Assembly: GCA_021298015.1 (NCBI GenBank)
Contig: JAJTGY010000031.1
Span: forward strand, 1-49,560
DNA length: 49,560 nt
Direction: 5' to 3'
Source of the DNA: Flammeovirgaceae bacterium
GTDB lineage: Bacteria; Bacteroidota; Bacteroidia; Cytophagales; Cyclobacteriaceae
The first letter of the stretch is position 1. Each line of letters opens with the position of its first letter. The translations under genes were made by a program, and so were the position numbers. This document shows positions 1-7,347 of this stretch, piece after piece. The notes below the pieces were generated by a model. That model was not told the DNA's origin. It worked only from the letters and a program-made list of their open reading frames with translations, and searched no databases.

Positions 1-55
1 CTTCTTTTGCACGGTCTTTTCTTGCGAAAAACTTGACTGAAATTGTTTGTCTCAT
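1..55 (-). CDS. Tyrosine recombinase/integrase, N-terminal fragment (runs off the window)
   Basis: The minus strand opens with ATG at 55-53 and reads MRQTISVKFFARKDRAKE to the window edge. This matches the usual start of Bacteroidota site-specific tyrosine integrases, whose first beta strand reads like FSVKFYLRK. Only 18 codons are visible, so the catalytic domain cannot be checked. The gene reads away from the tRNA-Ser at 300-389, a typical arrangement for an integrative element that uses a tRNA as attachment site. Upstream on the same strand is a TACTTTAA-like -7 element and a small ATCCT/AGGAT hairpin at 83-96. The family call rests on a short stretch and is an inference. Confidence 0.5.
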   Translation of the reverse strand, partial: MRQTISVKFFARKDRAKE

Positions 56-152
56 ATATCCCTTAGTTTAATTGGTTAAAGTATCCTTTTCAGGATGCTG
101 AAATCAAGATGCGCGATAGTCGAACATGTTGATATTCAGCACTTTGACCTCG

Positions 153-203
153 TTTTGGTACCAACTTTCCGTCTGAAAGTTTGGTACCACTACTGGTACC
201 AAG
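153..203. repeat. Three GGTACC palindromes with a hairpin, upstream of the integrase
   Basis: GGTACC occurs at 157-162, 183-188 and 195-200. The first two lie in an imperfect inverted repeat (TTGGTACCAACTTTC against GAAAGTTTGGTACC) with a 5-6 nt loop. The motif TTGGTACCAA returns at 47567-47593 near the other end of the window. The position upstream of an integrase suggests an operator or a recombinase-binding site; this is inference. The stretch 56-240 holds no convincing gene. Confidence 0.5.
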
Positions 204-240
204 GGATTGCGAATTTTTGGTTGTTTTTGGTATGCTCTAA

Positions 241-283
241 AAACAAAAAACCTCGAAATCATTACGATTTCGAGGTTTTGATT
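241..283 (-). terminator. Rho-independent terminator of the tRNA-Ser transcript
   Basis: A perfect 10-bp stem (CCTCGAAATC at 251-260 against GATTTCGAGG at 266-275) with a 5-nt loop is followed on the minus strand by a T-rich run (positions 250-241). It lies about 25 nt downstream of the tRNA-Ser 3' end and before the integrase gene. Confidence 0.8.
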
Positions 284-299
284 GTGTTTGACTTTTACT

Positions 300-389
300 T
301 GGCAGAGGAGGAGGGATTCGAACCCCCGATCCCCGTGAAGGGATGCCGGTTTTCAAGACCGGTGCAATCAACCGCTCTGCCACTCCTCT
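300..389 (-). tRNA. tRNA-Ser(UGA), intact, CCA encoded
   Basis: The minus strand folds into a complete class II tRNA. The 7-bp acceptor stem pairs AGAGGAG (389-383) with CTCCTCT (310-304). The anticodon stem CCGGT/ACCGG encloses loop CTTGAAA with anticodon TGA. There is a long serine-type variable arm, a T-loop TTCGAAT, discriminator G and an encoded CCA (302-300). It reads UCA and probably other UCN codons. The GIY-YIG gene stops only four nt upstream of its 5' end, and no clear promoter lies directly ahead of it, so it may depend on transcription entering from upstream. Confidence 0.97.
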
Positions 390-393
390 GTGT

Positions 394-636
394 TCAAATG
401 ATACCCTTTTCTTTCAGGTACCGGTATCCTTCAATTGACTTGAAGAATAACTCTCGTTTTAGAGCCTCAGACTTTGAATCGAAAGGCTCGCTATAAACAA
501 CTTTCCATGGTCTTCTAGGTTGGGTATACCTAACCTTTCCTAGATTATGCATTTTTTGCCTATTATCGAGATCTTTTGTATGACCGTAATAATAAGTGCC
601 CACCTTCTCACTTTGTAAAATGTATGCATAAAACAT
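394..636 (-). CDS. Small GIY-YIG nuclease-family protein
   Basis: This 80-residue protein is a minimal GIY-YIG domain. YAYILQ stands at the GIY position, YYYGHT at the YIG position, then LDNRQKMHN with the catalytic-type Arg, and a C-terminal REL helix followed by FFKS. Its length fits the UPF0213/YhbQ-like single-domain group rather than UvrC. The family cuts DNA; the target here is unknown. The gene sits between a broken tRNA-Ser copy (649-766, upstream) and the intact tRNA-Ser (stop four nt before it). This layout suggests a small homing-type element that inserted into tRNA-Ser and restored an intact copy. Its base composition is AT-richer than the neighbouring core. The start follows an AT-rich leader with no strong ribosome site, as is common in Bacteroidota. 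Confidence 0.85.
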   Translation of the reverse strand: MFYAYILQSEKVGTYYYGHTKDLDNRQKMHNLGKVRYTQPRRPWKVVYSEPFDSKSEALKRELFFKSIEGYRYLKEKGII

Positions 637-686
637 TTTACAAATTTAATTCGAACCTCGGATCCCCGTGAAGGGATGCCGGTTTT

Positions 687-708
687 TCCCGCAGGGATCC
701 CGTTGGGG
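687..708. repeat. 22-nt double mini-hairpin inserted in the tRNA anticodon loop
   Basis: Two tandem 11-mers, TCCCgcaGGGA and TCCCgttGGGG, each with a 4-bp stem and 3-nt loop (the second has one imperfect end pair). Comparison with the intact tRNA shows exactly 22 extra bases here. Confidence 0.8.
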
Positions 709-722
709 CAAGACCGGTGCAA

Positions 723-745
723 TGCCAAAGGCATCCCTTCGGGAT
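723..745. repeat. 22-nt double mini-hairpin inserted in the tRNA D-loop
   Basis: Two tandem 11-mers, TGCCaaaGGCA and TCCCttcGGGA, again 4-bp stems with 3-nt loops. The insertion length against the intact tRNA is exactly 22 bases. The architecture is the same as in the insertion at 687-708. Confidence 0.8.
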
Positions 746-770
746 CAACCGCTCTGCCACTCCTCTATTG

Positions 771-796
771 TCGGCCGTAGCCTTGGCGAAGGCCGA
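771..796. repeat. Further short palindrome between promoter and tRNA remnant
   Basis: TCGGCC (771-776) pairs with GGCCGA (791-796), and an inner GCCTT/AAGGC stem closes on loop GGCG. It lies just upstream of the tRNA remnant on the minus strand and resembles the two insertions inside the remnant in size and GC-rich hairpin style. Confidence 0.55.
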
Positions 797-828
797 TTTT
801 TCTCGGGTTGTCCAAAAATTTAGGACTG

Positions 829-858
829 CAAAACTAATGGGATTTTCTGTTTTACAAA
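829..858 (-). promoter_or_regulatory. Near-consensus Bacteroidota promoter driving the tRNA remnant / nuclease / tRNA unit
   Basis: On the minus strand TTTG (858-855) is followed after 18 nt by TAGTTTTG (836-829), an exact match to the TAnnTTTG -7 element. Predicted transcription would start near 824 and run through the tRNA remnant, the GIY-YIG gene and the intact tRNA-Ser to the terminator at 251-275. It probably was the original tRNA-Ser promoter. This is inferred from pattern, not measured. Confidence 0.65.
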
Positions 859-861
859 AAG

Positions 862-1857
862 CTACCGCAAAGCCTTCTCTTTCCGGCTGTTTTTTTTCCC
901 GGCATCAATAGCTTGCAATTTTCGGCCGTAGTGCAGGCTGGCGTTGATTTCATAACCAAAAAGAAGTACGATGGTAAGCAGTTGAATCCAGATCATGAGC
1001 GCCAGCAAAGCCCCGATAGACCCATACACCTTATTATAACTGCCAAAGTTGGTGACGTAAAATGAAAATCCGTACGATACACCCAGGCAGGCCAGCGTGG
1101 CGATGAACGAACCCACGGAAAAGAACGACCAATTATAATGGACAGCAGGCCCGAAGTAGTAAATGCAGGATATGGCCAGGAAAAACATGAGAAAGATGAT
1201 AAGGAACCGGATGACGAACAGCACGTGTATGGTGTAACTGTCCATACCCCACTCGGTAACCAAATCCACGTTGGCCGTTATGTATTCGAGCAACAGTTGG
1301 CCCACGATCAGCAACGTGGCAGCACTGATCAGTGCCAGGGCGAGCATGGCCGTGAGGCTGAGGGCGGTAAACTGCATCCGCCAGAAACTCCTGCGCTCCA
1401 CGGTGCGGTAGCAGGCATTGAAGGCCCGCATGAGGGCCATCATGCCGTTGGTGGCCAGGTACACGGCAAACAAAAAACCAAAGGTGAGCAGCCCACCCCG
1501 CTGGTTGTTCACAATGTCCATAATGGTGTCGGCCGCCACGCTGCTCATCGAGGGCGGCATCACCTGGCTGAGAAAGTTGAGCACACTCTGGTGGCTGATG
1601 GCCGGCAACAACGTGGAGATGTACGGAATCAGCGTGAAGAGAAAAATGATGGCCGGAAAGATGGCCAAAATGAAATTGAACGACACACTGTTGGCGCGGT
1701 CGAGAATTTCGTCTTCGTTGATGTTGTGAGCAAAGATTTTCAGAAACCGGTAGAGCGACAGGTTTTCGTACTTCCGGAAGCGAATCTTCTTTAACCAGCC
1801 GCGGCCGCTGCTGGCGGATGGAATTTGCAGAATTCGCTTTCGGACGATGTAACGCAT
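862..1857 (-). CDS. YihY/BrkB (UPF0761) family inner membrane protein
   Basis: This 331-residue protein has an N-terminal cytoplasmic segment followed by about six hydrophobic membrane helices. The family signature region includes NSVSFNFILAIFPAIIFLF (residues about 57-75) and, near the C-terminus, YGSIGALLALMIWIQ. The family is widespread; older names (virulence factor BrkB, ribonuclease BN) are not supported by biochemistry, so the role remains unclear. It is the last gene of a leftward cluster mltG - thioesterase - this gene, with 4 nt to the thioesterase stop. The C-terminal tail is Lys/Arg-rich. Confidence 0.88.
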   Translation of the reverse strand: MRYIVRKRILQIPSASSGRGWLKKIRFRKYENLSLYRFLKIFAHNINEDEILDRANSVSFNFILAIFPAIIFLFTLIPYISTLLPAISHQSVLNFLSQVMPPSMSSVAADTIMDIVNNQRGGLLTFGFLFAVYLATNGMMALMRAFNACYRTVERRSFWRMQFTALSLTAMLALALISAATLLIVGQLLLEYITANVDLVTEWGMDSYTIHVLFVIRFLIIFLMFFLAISCIYYFGPAVHYNWSFFSVGSFIATLACLGVSYGFSFYVTNFGSYNKVYGSIGALLALMIWIQLLTIVLLFGYEINASLHYGRKLQAIDAGKKNSRKEKALR

Positions 1858-1861
1858 AGCC

Positions 1862-2269
1862 TTATCCGAAATAGGGTTTCAGCGTATCGTCAAACACTTT
1901 GGGAGGTCGGCAGGGGCGCCCGGTTTTCTTATCGACAAAGGCGAGCAGGGTTTCCCCTTTGTTGATCAGCTTACCGGCTGCATTGGTGATCTCATACTCA
2001 AATCGAATGCGCACACTGGGTTTTTCCCGGATGGTGACGCGCACGGTGAGTTCATCATCGTACAACCCGGCTGCGAGAAAATAGGAATGGTTTTCCAGCA
2101 CGGGCATCATCACGCCCATGTCTTCCAGTTCTTTGTAGGTGAGCCCGAGTTGGCGCAAGGCCTCCACCCGCCCCACTTCGTAGTACATGGCATAGTTGCC
2201 GTAGTACACGTACCCCATTTGGTCGGTTTCACCATATCGTACGCGCACCCGTGTTTCGGCTACATACAT
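1862..2269 (-). CDS. Acyl-CoA thioesterase, YbgC/4HBT hotdog family
   Basis: A 135-residue hotdog-fold protein. The N-terminal motif RYGETDQMGYVYYGNY carries the Asp typical of 4-hydroxybenzoyl-CoA thioesterase/YbgC enzymes, which hydrolyse acyl-CoA thioesters in the cytoplasm. The start is taken at ATG 2269, giving MYVAETRVRVRYGE; a GTG two codons upstream is possible. It lies 2 nt after the mltG stop, so the two are probably co-transcribed. In many Gram-negatives YbgC belongs with envelope genes, which fits the neighbouring MltG, but the exact substrate cannot be read from sequence. Confidence 0.88.
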   Translation of the reverse strand: MYVAETRVRVRYGETDQMGYVYYGNYAMYYEVGRVEALRQLGLTYKELEDMGVMMPVLENHSYFLAAGLYDDELTVRVTIREKPSVRIRFEYEITNAAGKLINKGETLLAFVDKKTGRPCRPPKVFDDTLKPYFG

Positions 2270-2271
2270 AA

Positions 2272-3321
2272 TCACTTCGCCTGGCGGGCTTTACGTTGTT
2301 CGATGGTTAACGCGCGCTGGTAGGCGGCCGCATTCCGGTTGTGCTCGTTCAGCGTTTTCGCAAAATTGTGGTAGCCGCTGAAGTCTTCTTTCGAGCACAT
2401 ATAGATATAATCGTGTTGCTCATAATTAAGCACGGCATCGATCATCGGGATGCCGGGCATGTTAATGGGCCCGGGCGGCAAGCCGGCATTTTTGTAGGTG
2501 TTGTAAGGCGAGTCTACTTCTTTGTGTTTGTCCAGCACACGCTTGATGGAAAAATCACCTACGGCAAACACCAGCGTGGGGTCGGCCTGCAGGGGCATGT
2601 TTTTTTTCAGTCGGTTGATGTACAAACCGGCAATGCGCGGTGCTTCGTCTTCGCGGTGGTTTTCCGCCTGCACGATGGAGGCCAACGTGGAAACTTCAAT
2701 GGGTGTCAGCCCTAGTGCTTTGGCTTTGGCTAACCGGCTTTCGTTCCAGAATTTCTTGTATTCCTCATACAACCGCGCAACCAGTTCGTCCGGTACAATA
2801 TTGAAGTACACTTCGTAGGTATTGGGGATGAACATGGCCATGATGGTTTCCTGAGTGAAGCCCTCCGGGTTGTTGGCGATGAAACGGTCGAGGGACTCGT
2901 CAAATTCTTCCGGGTGAACACCCACGTTGCGCGTGATCTTCTCGCTGAGTTCCATGTACTTGCGTGCGTTGGTGAAGGTAACGCGCACAGGCTCCTGACG
3001 GGCGGCCATCAACACGGCCAGTGCCTGCAGGTTGGTCATGTTTCGCCTCAGCACAAACCGGCCGGGGTTGATCTTGCGATCGTAGCCTTTCAGCCGGGCC
3101 AAAAAACTGAACGATACCATGTCGTTCACAAATCCGTTTTTCCCTAAATCCTCCTGCAGTTTGCGAAAGGTTGTGCCGGGGGTGATGATGACTTGCCGGT
3201 CGTCCTTGTCCACCAGGATGTTCGGTGTATAGCAAATCTGATACCCGTAGAAAACAAACGTGATCAGCAGCGTGGAGGCAATCAGGTAAATGGCCAGTTT
3301 GGTCTTACTTACTTCCTGCAT
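2272..3321 (-). CDS. mltG: Endolytic murein transglycosylase MltG
   Basis: A 349-residue protein with one N-terminal membrane helix (residues about 8-28) and a periplasmic YceG-like domain. The segment ASIVQAENHRE contains the catalytic Glu, and SPYNTYKNAGLPPGPINMPG is the family signature near the C-terminus. MltG cleaves nascent glycan strands and is thought to set their length. The start is ATG 3321 (MQEVSKTKLAIYL); the reading frame stays open to 3561, but that extension lies antisense to the divergent threonylcarbamoyl-AMP synthase gene and has no membrane-anchor logic, so it is rejected. First gene of the mltG - thioesterase - brkB-like cluster. Confidence 0.95.
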   Translation of the reverse strand: MQEVSKTKLAIYLIASTLLITFVFYGYQICYTPNILVDKDDRQVIITPGTTFRKLQEDLGKNGFVNDMVSFSFLARLKGYDRKINPGRFVLRRNMTNLQALAVLMAARQEPVRVTFTNARKYMELSEKITRNVGVHPEEFDESLDRFIANNPEGFTQETIMAMFIPNTYEVYFNIVPDELVARLYEEYKKFWNESRLAKAKALGLTPIEVSTLASIVQAENHREDEAPRIAGLYINRLKKNMPLQADPTLVFAVGDFSIKRVLDKHKEVDSPYNTYKNAGLPPGPINMPGIPMIDAVLNYEQHDYIYMCSKEDFSGYHNFAKTLNEHNRNAAAYQRALTIEQRKARQAK

Positions 3322-3360
3322 AAAAAAATCATCCTTCAAAAATACAAAAAGTAAGGTGCT

Positions 3361-3368
3361 TACCTTTG
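3361..3368 (+). promoter_or_regulatory. TACCTTTG -7 element immediately ahead of the start codon
   Basis: TACCTTTG matches TAnnTTTG and ends only 4 nt before the ATG at 3373. If used, the mRNA would be leaderless or nearly so. No clear -33 TTTG is seen at the usual distance. Confidence 0.45.
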
Positions 3369-3372
3369 CTCC

Positions 3373-4002
3373 ATGGCGGCCGAGTTGCTCAAGATTCACC
3401 CGGTTAATCCCGAGCCCCGGAAAATTTCGCGTACAGCCGAAGTATTGGCTGCCGGGGGGATTTTGGTATACCCCACCGATACCGTGTACGGCATCGGATG
3501 CGATTTGCACAACAGGCGTGCCGTGGAGCGGCTCTGCCGCATTTTGGACATTAAACCCCACAAACTCGACCTGAGTTTTATCTGTTCGGATCTCAGCAAC
3601 ATTGCTCTATATGTGAAGCGAATCGATACGCCCGTTTTCAAGATTTTGAAAAAGGCGCTGCCGGGGCCGTACACGTTTATTTTTGAATCGAGCAGCGAAG
3701 TGCCCAAAATTCTGGACATCAATAAAAAGACGGTGGGCATCCGCATTCCGGATCATCCGATTCCGCGGGCGATCGTTCATTCGTTACAGCGGCCGCTCAT
3801 CACGAGCTCGGTCAAAGACGATGACCATATCAAACAGTACACCACTGACCCCGAAGAAATGTATGAAGATTTCAAACACGTGGTGGATATGGTAATTGAT
3901 GGCGGCCCCGGTGGCCATGTGCCGTCCACGGTAGTGGACTTTACCTCCGGTGAAGGTTTGGTGACGCGCCAGGGATTGGGCGATTACAGTTTGTTGGCAT
4001 GA
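3373..4002 (+). CDS. L-threonylcarbamoyladenylate synthase family (Sua5/YciO/YrdC)
   Basis: A 209-residue YrdC-domain protein. Visible hallmarks are the N-terminal [17 protein letters not shown] segment, the Lys-rich strand KPHKLDLSF, the PGPYTFI motif, and RIPDHP followed by PLITSSVK. The family makes threonylcarbamoyl-AMP from Thr, bicarbonate and ATP for the t6A37 modification of ANN-decoding tRNAs. The spacing and IKPHK region look most like the YciO branch, for which t6A activity is less certain, so the enzyme name is a family-level call. Its stop overlaps the next gene by 4 nt (ATGA). Confidence 0.85.
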   Translation: MAAELLKIHPVNPEPRKISRTAEVLAAGGILVYPTDTVYGIGCDLHNRRAVERLCRILDIKPHKLDLSFICSDLSNIALYVKRIDTPVFKILKKALPGPYTFIFESSSEVPKILDINKKTVGIRIPDHPIPRAIVHSLQRPLITSSVKDDDHIKQYTTDPEEMYEDFKHVVDMVIDGGPGGHVPSTVVDFTSGEGLVTRQGLGDYSLLA

Positions 4003-4625
4003 AGCGTGTTTGCATTGAGGCGCATTACCTGCCGTCACTCGAATTTTTTTGTGCCATTCGGGATTTTGATGTCCTCCGCCTCGAAGTCAGCGAGCATTTT
4101 GTGAAGCAGAGTTACCGCAGCCGGTGTAACGTACTCACGGCTCAGGGCGGGCAGATGCTGTCTATTCCGCTCACGGCCAAGCACGGCAAAGTGCCGTTGC
4201 GCGATGTGCAACTCGACTACAATCCGAAGTGGCAGACGAATCATTGGCGCACACTGGAATCGGCCTACCGCAAGGCACCGTACTTCGAACATTATGCACC
4301 GGATCTGGAGCCCTTGCTCAGGCAACGGCCGGTTTTTTTGGTTGATTTCCTGATTCCGCTGCTGTCATTCTGTCTGCATTCGCTGGGGTGGAATAAAAAA
4401 CTGGAATTAACGTCTGTGTATGAAACCGGGCCGATGGATGATGTAGACCTGCGCAACCGCATTTTGGCTAAGAAATCGTTTGAGGGCCGGCCATTTTATC
4501 GACCTTACCCGTATTATCAGGTGTTTGGCAAATCATTTGTACCCAATCTCAGCGTTTTGGATTTACTTTTCTGTGCAGGGCCCGAGGCGAACGCAGTTTT
4601 AGCGCGATCGGCAATGCCGAAATGA
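3999..4625 (+). CDS. WbqC family protein
   Basis: This 208-residue protein matches the WbqC-like family: [14 protein letters not shown] near the N-terminus, the [15 protein letters not shown] segment, and the conserved block [22 protein letters not shown] (cited here in parts). WbqC homologues are often found near polysaccharide genes and have been proposed to act in sugar-nucleotide or glycolipid biosynthesis, but the reaction is not established. It overlaps the preceding gene by ATGA, so the two are translationally coupled. Confidence 0.88.
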   Translation: MKRVCIEAHYLPSLEFFCAIRDFDVLRLEVSEHFVKQSYRSRCNVLTAQGGQMLSIPLTAKHGKVPLRDVQLDYNPKWQTNHWRTLESAYRKAPYFEHYAPDLEPLLRQRPVFLVDFLIPLLSFCLHSLGWNKKLELTSVYETGPMDDVDLRNRILAKKSFEGRPFYRPYPYYQVFGKSFVPNLSVLDLLFCAGPEANAVLARSAMPK

Positions 4626-4733
4626 ACAAACGTCAGGGCGGCTGTGTTTGAAAGAAATAGAATGGAAGGCGGTCGTCCCTCGCATTGATAAATCTGACCG
4701 AAAACTTTACATTTACCGAGATTCTCCGTGATT

Positions 4734-7277
4734 ATGGAAGCAAAATTTTCGAACCGTGTTAAGGAAGTTATTTCCCTCGCCCGGGAAGAGGCCCTTCGCC
4801 TCGGCCACGACTACATCGGCACCGAGCACCTGATCCTGGGAATGATCCGGGAAGGAGAAGGTGTGGCGGTAGCCGTCTTGAAAAAACTGGGCGTTTCGTT
4901 GGACCAGCTCCGCAACGAGATTGAAAAAGTGAGCAAGGGCACGGCAACCGGACAGGTGAAAAACCTGGCTCAGATTCCGCTCACGAAAGTATCGGAGAAA
5001 ATTTTGAAAATTACCTACCTCGAGGCAAAAGTTTTTAAAGCGCAACTGATTGGCACCGAGCACGTGCTGCTGTCCATCTTGCGCGATCCCGATAATCTGG
5101 CTACGCAAATCCTCAACCGGTTTGACGTGGAATACCAAACCGTAAAAGAAATGCTCGAGTATCAACAAGATCAGCCCATGGCGGCTTCGGACACAGACGA
5201 TCCGGATGAAGAGTCATCGAAAATTTTTGGCGGAGGTTCGGGGGGCAGCGGATCCAAAGAGAAAAAAGGAACCGAGAAGTCGCGCACACCGGTGCTCGAT
5301 AACTTTGGCCGCGACCTGACCAAACTGGCTGAGGACAATAAACTCGACCCGATCGTAGGACGTGAAAAGGAAATTGAGCGCGTAGCGCAGATTTTGTCGC
5401 GCAGAAAGAAGAACAACCCGATTCTGATTGGCGAGCCCGGTGTGGGTAAAACCGCCATTGCCGAAGGGTTGGCGTTGCGCATTATCCAGAAGAAAGTATC
5501 ACGCGTGTTGTTTGGCAAGCGCGTGGTTACGCTGGACCTGGCCTCGCTGGTGGCGGGTACCAAGTACCGCGGTCAGTTTGAAGAGCGCATGAAGGCGGTA
5601 ATGAATGAACTGGAGAAGTCGCCCGATGTAATCTTGTTCATTGATGAACTCCACACCATTGTGGGTGCCGGTGGCGCGTCCGGTTCGCTGGATGCTTCCA
5701 ACATGTTCAAGCCGGCTCTGGCGCGCGGAGAAATCCAATGCATTGGAGCTACCACACTGGATGAGTATCGCCAGTACATTGAAAAAGATGGCGCGCTGGC
5801 GCGCAGGTTTCAGATGGTGATGGTGGACTCCACATCACCCGAAGAGACCATTCAGATTCTGGAGAATATCAAAGAGAAATACGAAGATCACCACCACGTA
5901 ACCTACACGAAAGAGGCGATCGAGGCCTGCGTGAAGTTATCGGATCGCTACATCAGCGACCGCTTCCTGCCCGATAAGGCCATTGACGTGCTGGATGAAG
6001 CGGGTGCCCGTGTTCACATCAACAACATCCACGTTCCGGAAGATATTGTTAAGCTGGAGGAGGCCATTGAGGACGTGAAGAAGGAAAAGAACCGCGTGGT
6101 GAAAAGCCAGAAATACGAAGAGGCGGCCCAGTTGCGCGACAAAGAGAAGAAGCTGATCGAGCAACTCGATTTAGCCAAAGCGCGTTGGGAAGAAAAAACA
6201 CGCACGGAGAAATACACGGTGAACGAGGAAAACGTAGCTGATGTCATTGGCATGATGACCGGCATACCGGCCAACCGTATTGCGCAGAAGGAGAGTAACA
6301 AGTTGCTGGGTATGGGCGACCAACTCAGTGGCAAGGTGATTGGACAGGAAGAGGCGATCCGGAAACTGGTGAAGGCCATTCAGCGCACGCGGGTGGGCTT
6401 GAAAGATCCCAAGAAGCCGATTGGCTCGTTTATTTTCCTGGGCCCCACAGGCGTTGGAAAAACGGAGTTGGCCAAAGTGCTGGCTACCTACCTGTTCGAT
6501 AAAGATGATGCCCTCGTTCGCATCGATATGAGCGAGTACATGGAGAAATTCTCCGTATCGCGGTTGGTGGGTGCGCCTCCCGGCTACGTGGGCTACGAGG
6601 AAGGCGGTCAGTTAACCGAAAAAGTAAGACGCAAGCCTTACAGTGTGGTGCTGCTCGATGAAATCGAAAAGGCCCACCCGGATGTATTCAACATTCTGCT
6701 CCAGGTATTGGATGACGGCATTCTGACCGATGGCCTCGGCCGCAGGGTGGACTTCCGCAATACCATCATCATCATGACCTCGAACATCGGGGTGCGTGAC
6801 CTGAAGGATTTCGGAGCCGGTATTGGTTTTGCGAGCAAGGCCAAGCAGGAAAGTGCTGAGGAGGCGATGAAGTCAACTATTCAAAACGCGTTGAAGCGGG
6901 CTTTCAGCCCCGAATTTCTCAATCGCCTGGATGATGTGATTGTCTTCAATTCGTTGCAGCGCGAACACATCCACAAGATCATTGACATCACGCTGGGTAA
7001 ACTGTTCAGCCGCATCACGGCTCTCGGGTATCACATTGAACTCACGGAAAAAGCGAAAGACTTCCTGGCCGAGAAAGGGTATGACCAGCAGTTTGGTGCC
7101 CGTCCGTTAAACCGCGCCATTCAGAAGTACCTGGAAGACCCGATCGCAGAGGAGATCCTGAAGGGCGAAGTGGAAGAAGGCGGAACATTGGTGGCCGAGT
7201 ACCCGGGAACGGGCGATGTGCTCACCATGAGTGTGAAGAAGAAGAAAGCGCCCAAGGAAAAGAAGAACGAATCGTAA
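4734..7277 (+). CDS. clpC: ATP-dependent Clp protease ATP-binding subunit ClpC
   Basis: An 847-residue AAA+ unfoldase. Order of parts: two N-terminal Clp repeats (residues about 1-145), an acidic and glycine-rich linker, AAA-1 with Walker [10 protein letters not shown] and Walker B LFIDELH, a middle domain containing the UVR-like stretch [18 protein letters not shown]-2 with Walker [10 protein letters not shown] and Walker [10 protein letters not shown], and the C-terminal D2-small domain. The UVR/M-domain separates ClpC from ClpA and ClpB. It feeds unfolded proteins to ClpP; clpP is not in the window. Start ATG 4734 is preferred over an in-frame GTG two codons earlier because [13 protein letters not shown] is the usual N-terminus. 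Transcription ends at the hairpin at 7304-7319. Confidence 0.97.
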   Translation: MEAKFSNRVKEVISLAREEALRLGHDYIGTEHLILGMIREGEGVAVAVLKKLGVSLDQLRNEIEKVSKGTATGQVKNLAQIPLTKVSEKILKITYLEAKVFKAQLIGTEHVLLSILRDPDNLATQILNRFDVEYQTVKEMLEYQQDQPMAASDTDDPDEESSKIFGGGSGGSGSKEKKGTEKSRTPVLDNFGRDLTKLAEDNKLDPIVGREKEIERVAQILSRRKKNNPILIGEPGVGKTAIAEGLALRIIQKKVSRVLFGKRVVTLDLASLVAGTKYRGQFEERMKAVMNELEKSPDVILFIDELHTIVGAGGASGSLDASNMFKPALARGEIQCIGATTLDEYRQYIEKDGALARRFQMVMVDSTSPEETIQILENIKEKYEDHHHVTYTKEAIEACVKLSDRYISDRFLPDKAIDVLDEAGARVHINNIHVPEDIVKLEEAIEDVKKEKNRVVKSQKYEEAAQLRDKEKKLIEQLDLAKARWEEKTRTEKYTVNEENVADVIGMMTGIPANRIAQKESNKLLGMGDQLSGKVIGQEEAIRKLVKAIQRTRVGLKDPKKPIGSFIFLGPTGVGKTELAKVLATYLFDKDDALVRIDMSEYMEKFSVSRLVGAPPGYVGYEEGGQLTEKVRRKPYSVVLLDEIEKAHPDVFNILLQVLDDGILTDGLGRRVDFRNTIIIMTSNIGVRDLKDFGAGIGFASKAKQESAEEAMKSTIQNALKRAFSPEFLNRLDDVIVFNSLQREHIHKIIDITLGKLFSRITALGYHIELTEKAKDFLAEKGYDQQFGARPLNRAIQKYLEDPIAEEILKGEVEEGGTLVAEYPGTGDVLTMSVKKKKAPKEKKNES

Positions 7278-7297
7278 CGATTGATTTTCTGAGAAAT

Positions 7298-7331
7298 AAA
7301 AAAGGAGGCACGGGCCTCCTTTTCTTTTTTC
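7298..7331. terminator. Bidirectional rho-independent terminator between convergent genes
   Basis: GGAGGC (7304-7309) pairs with GCCTCC (7314-7319) around a 4-nt loop, with an A-run on the left and T-runs on the right. It can therefore terminate clpC (+) and the VWA gene (-), which converge here. Confidence 0.85.
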
Positions 7332-7347
7332 CAGTGGTTGATGGAGG

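Larger units (their letters stand above)
649..766 (-). pseudogene. tRNA-Ser remnant without 3' end, with two 22-nt insertions
   Basis: Apart from two insertions, this matches the intact tRNA-Ser almost base for base from the 5' acceptor strand (766) through the D arm, anticodon stem and variable arm to the T-loop (TTCGAA). The 3' half of the T stem, the 3' acceptor strand and CCA are absent. One 22-nt insertion (687-708) splits the anticodon loop between the second and third anticodon bases. The other (about 723-745) lies in the D-loop region. Each insertion consists of two tandem 11-nt hairpins. It cannot be a working tRNA. It probably marks the original tRNA locus, interrupted at the T-loop. 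Confidence 0.85.

Noticed and set aside
95-496. Plus-strand open frame of 133 codons across the tRNA-Ser
   Set aside because: It runs through the terminator and tRNA on the opposite strand and has no domain; it is a by-product of RNA-coding sequence.
540-734. Minus-strand frame overlapping the tRNA remnant and GIY-YIG start
   Set aside because: Its first part is translated tRNA sequence and the rest lies out of frame with the nuclease gene; no independent support.
649-766. Reading the broken tRNA-Ser as an intron-containing functional tRNA
   Set aside because: The anticodon-loop insertion might suggest an intron, but a second insertion in the D-loop and the loss of the 3' acceptor and T-stem strand rule out a mature tRNA.
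1138-1794. Plus-strand frame of 218 codons opposite the BrkB-like gene
   Set aside because: Low-quality His/Glu-rich translation without domain; the minus-strand frame encodes a clear membrane family.
3322-3561. N-terminal extension of MltG
   Set aside because: The extension is antisense to the threonylcarbamoyl-AMP synthase gene and places extra residues before the membrane anchor; ATG 3321 gives the normal length.
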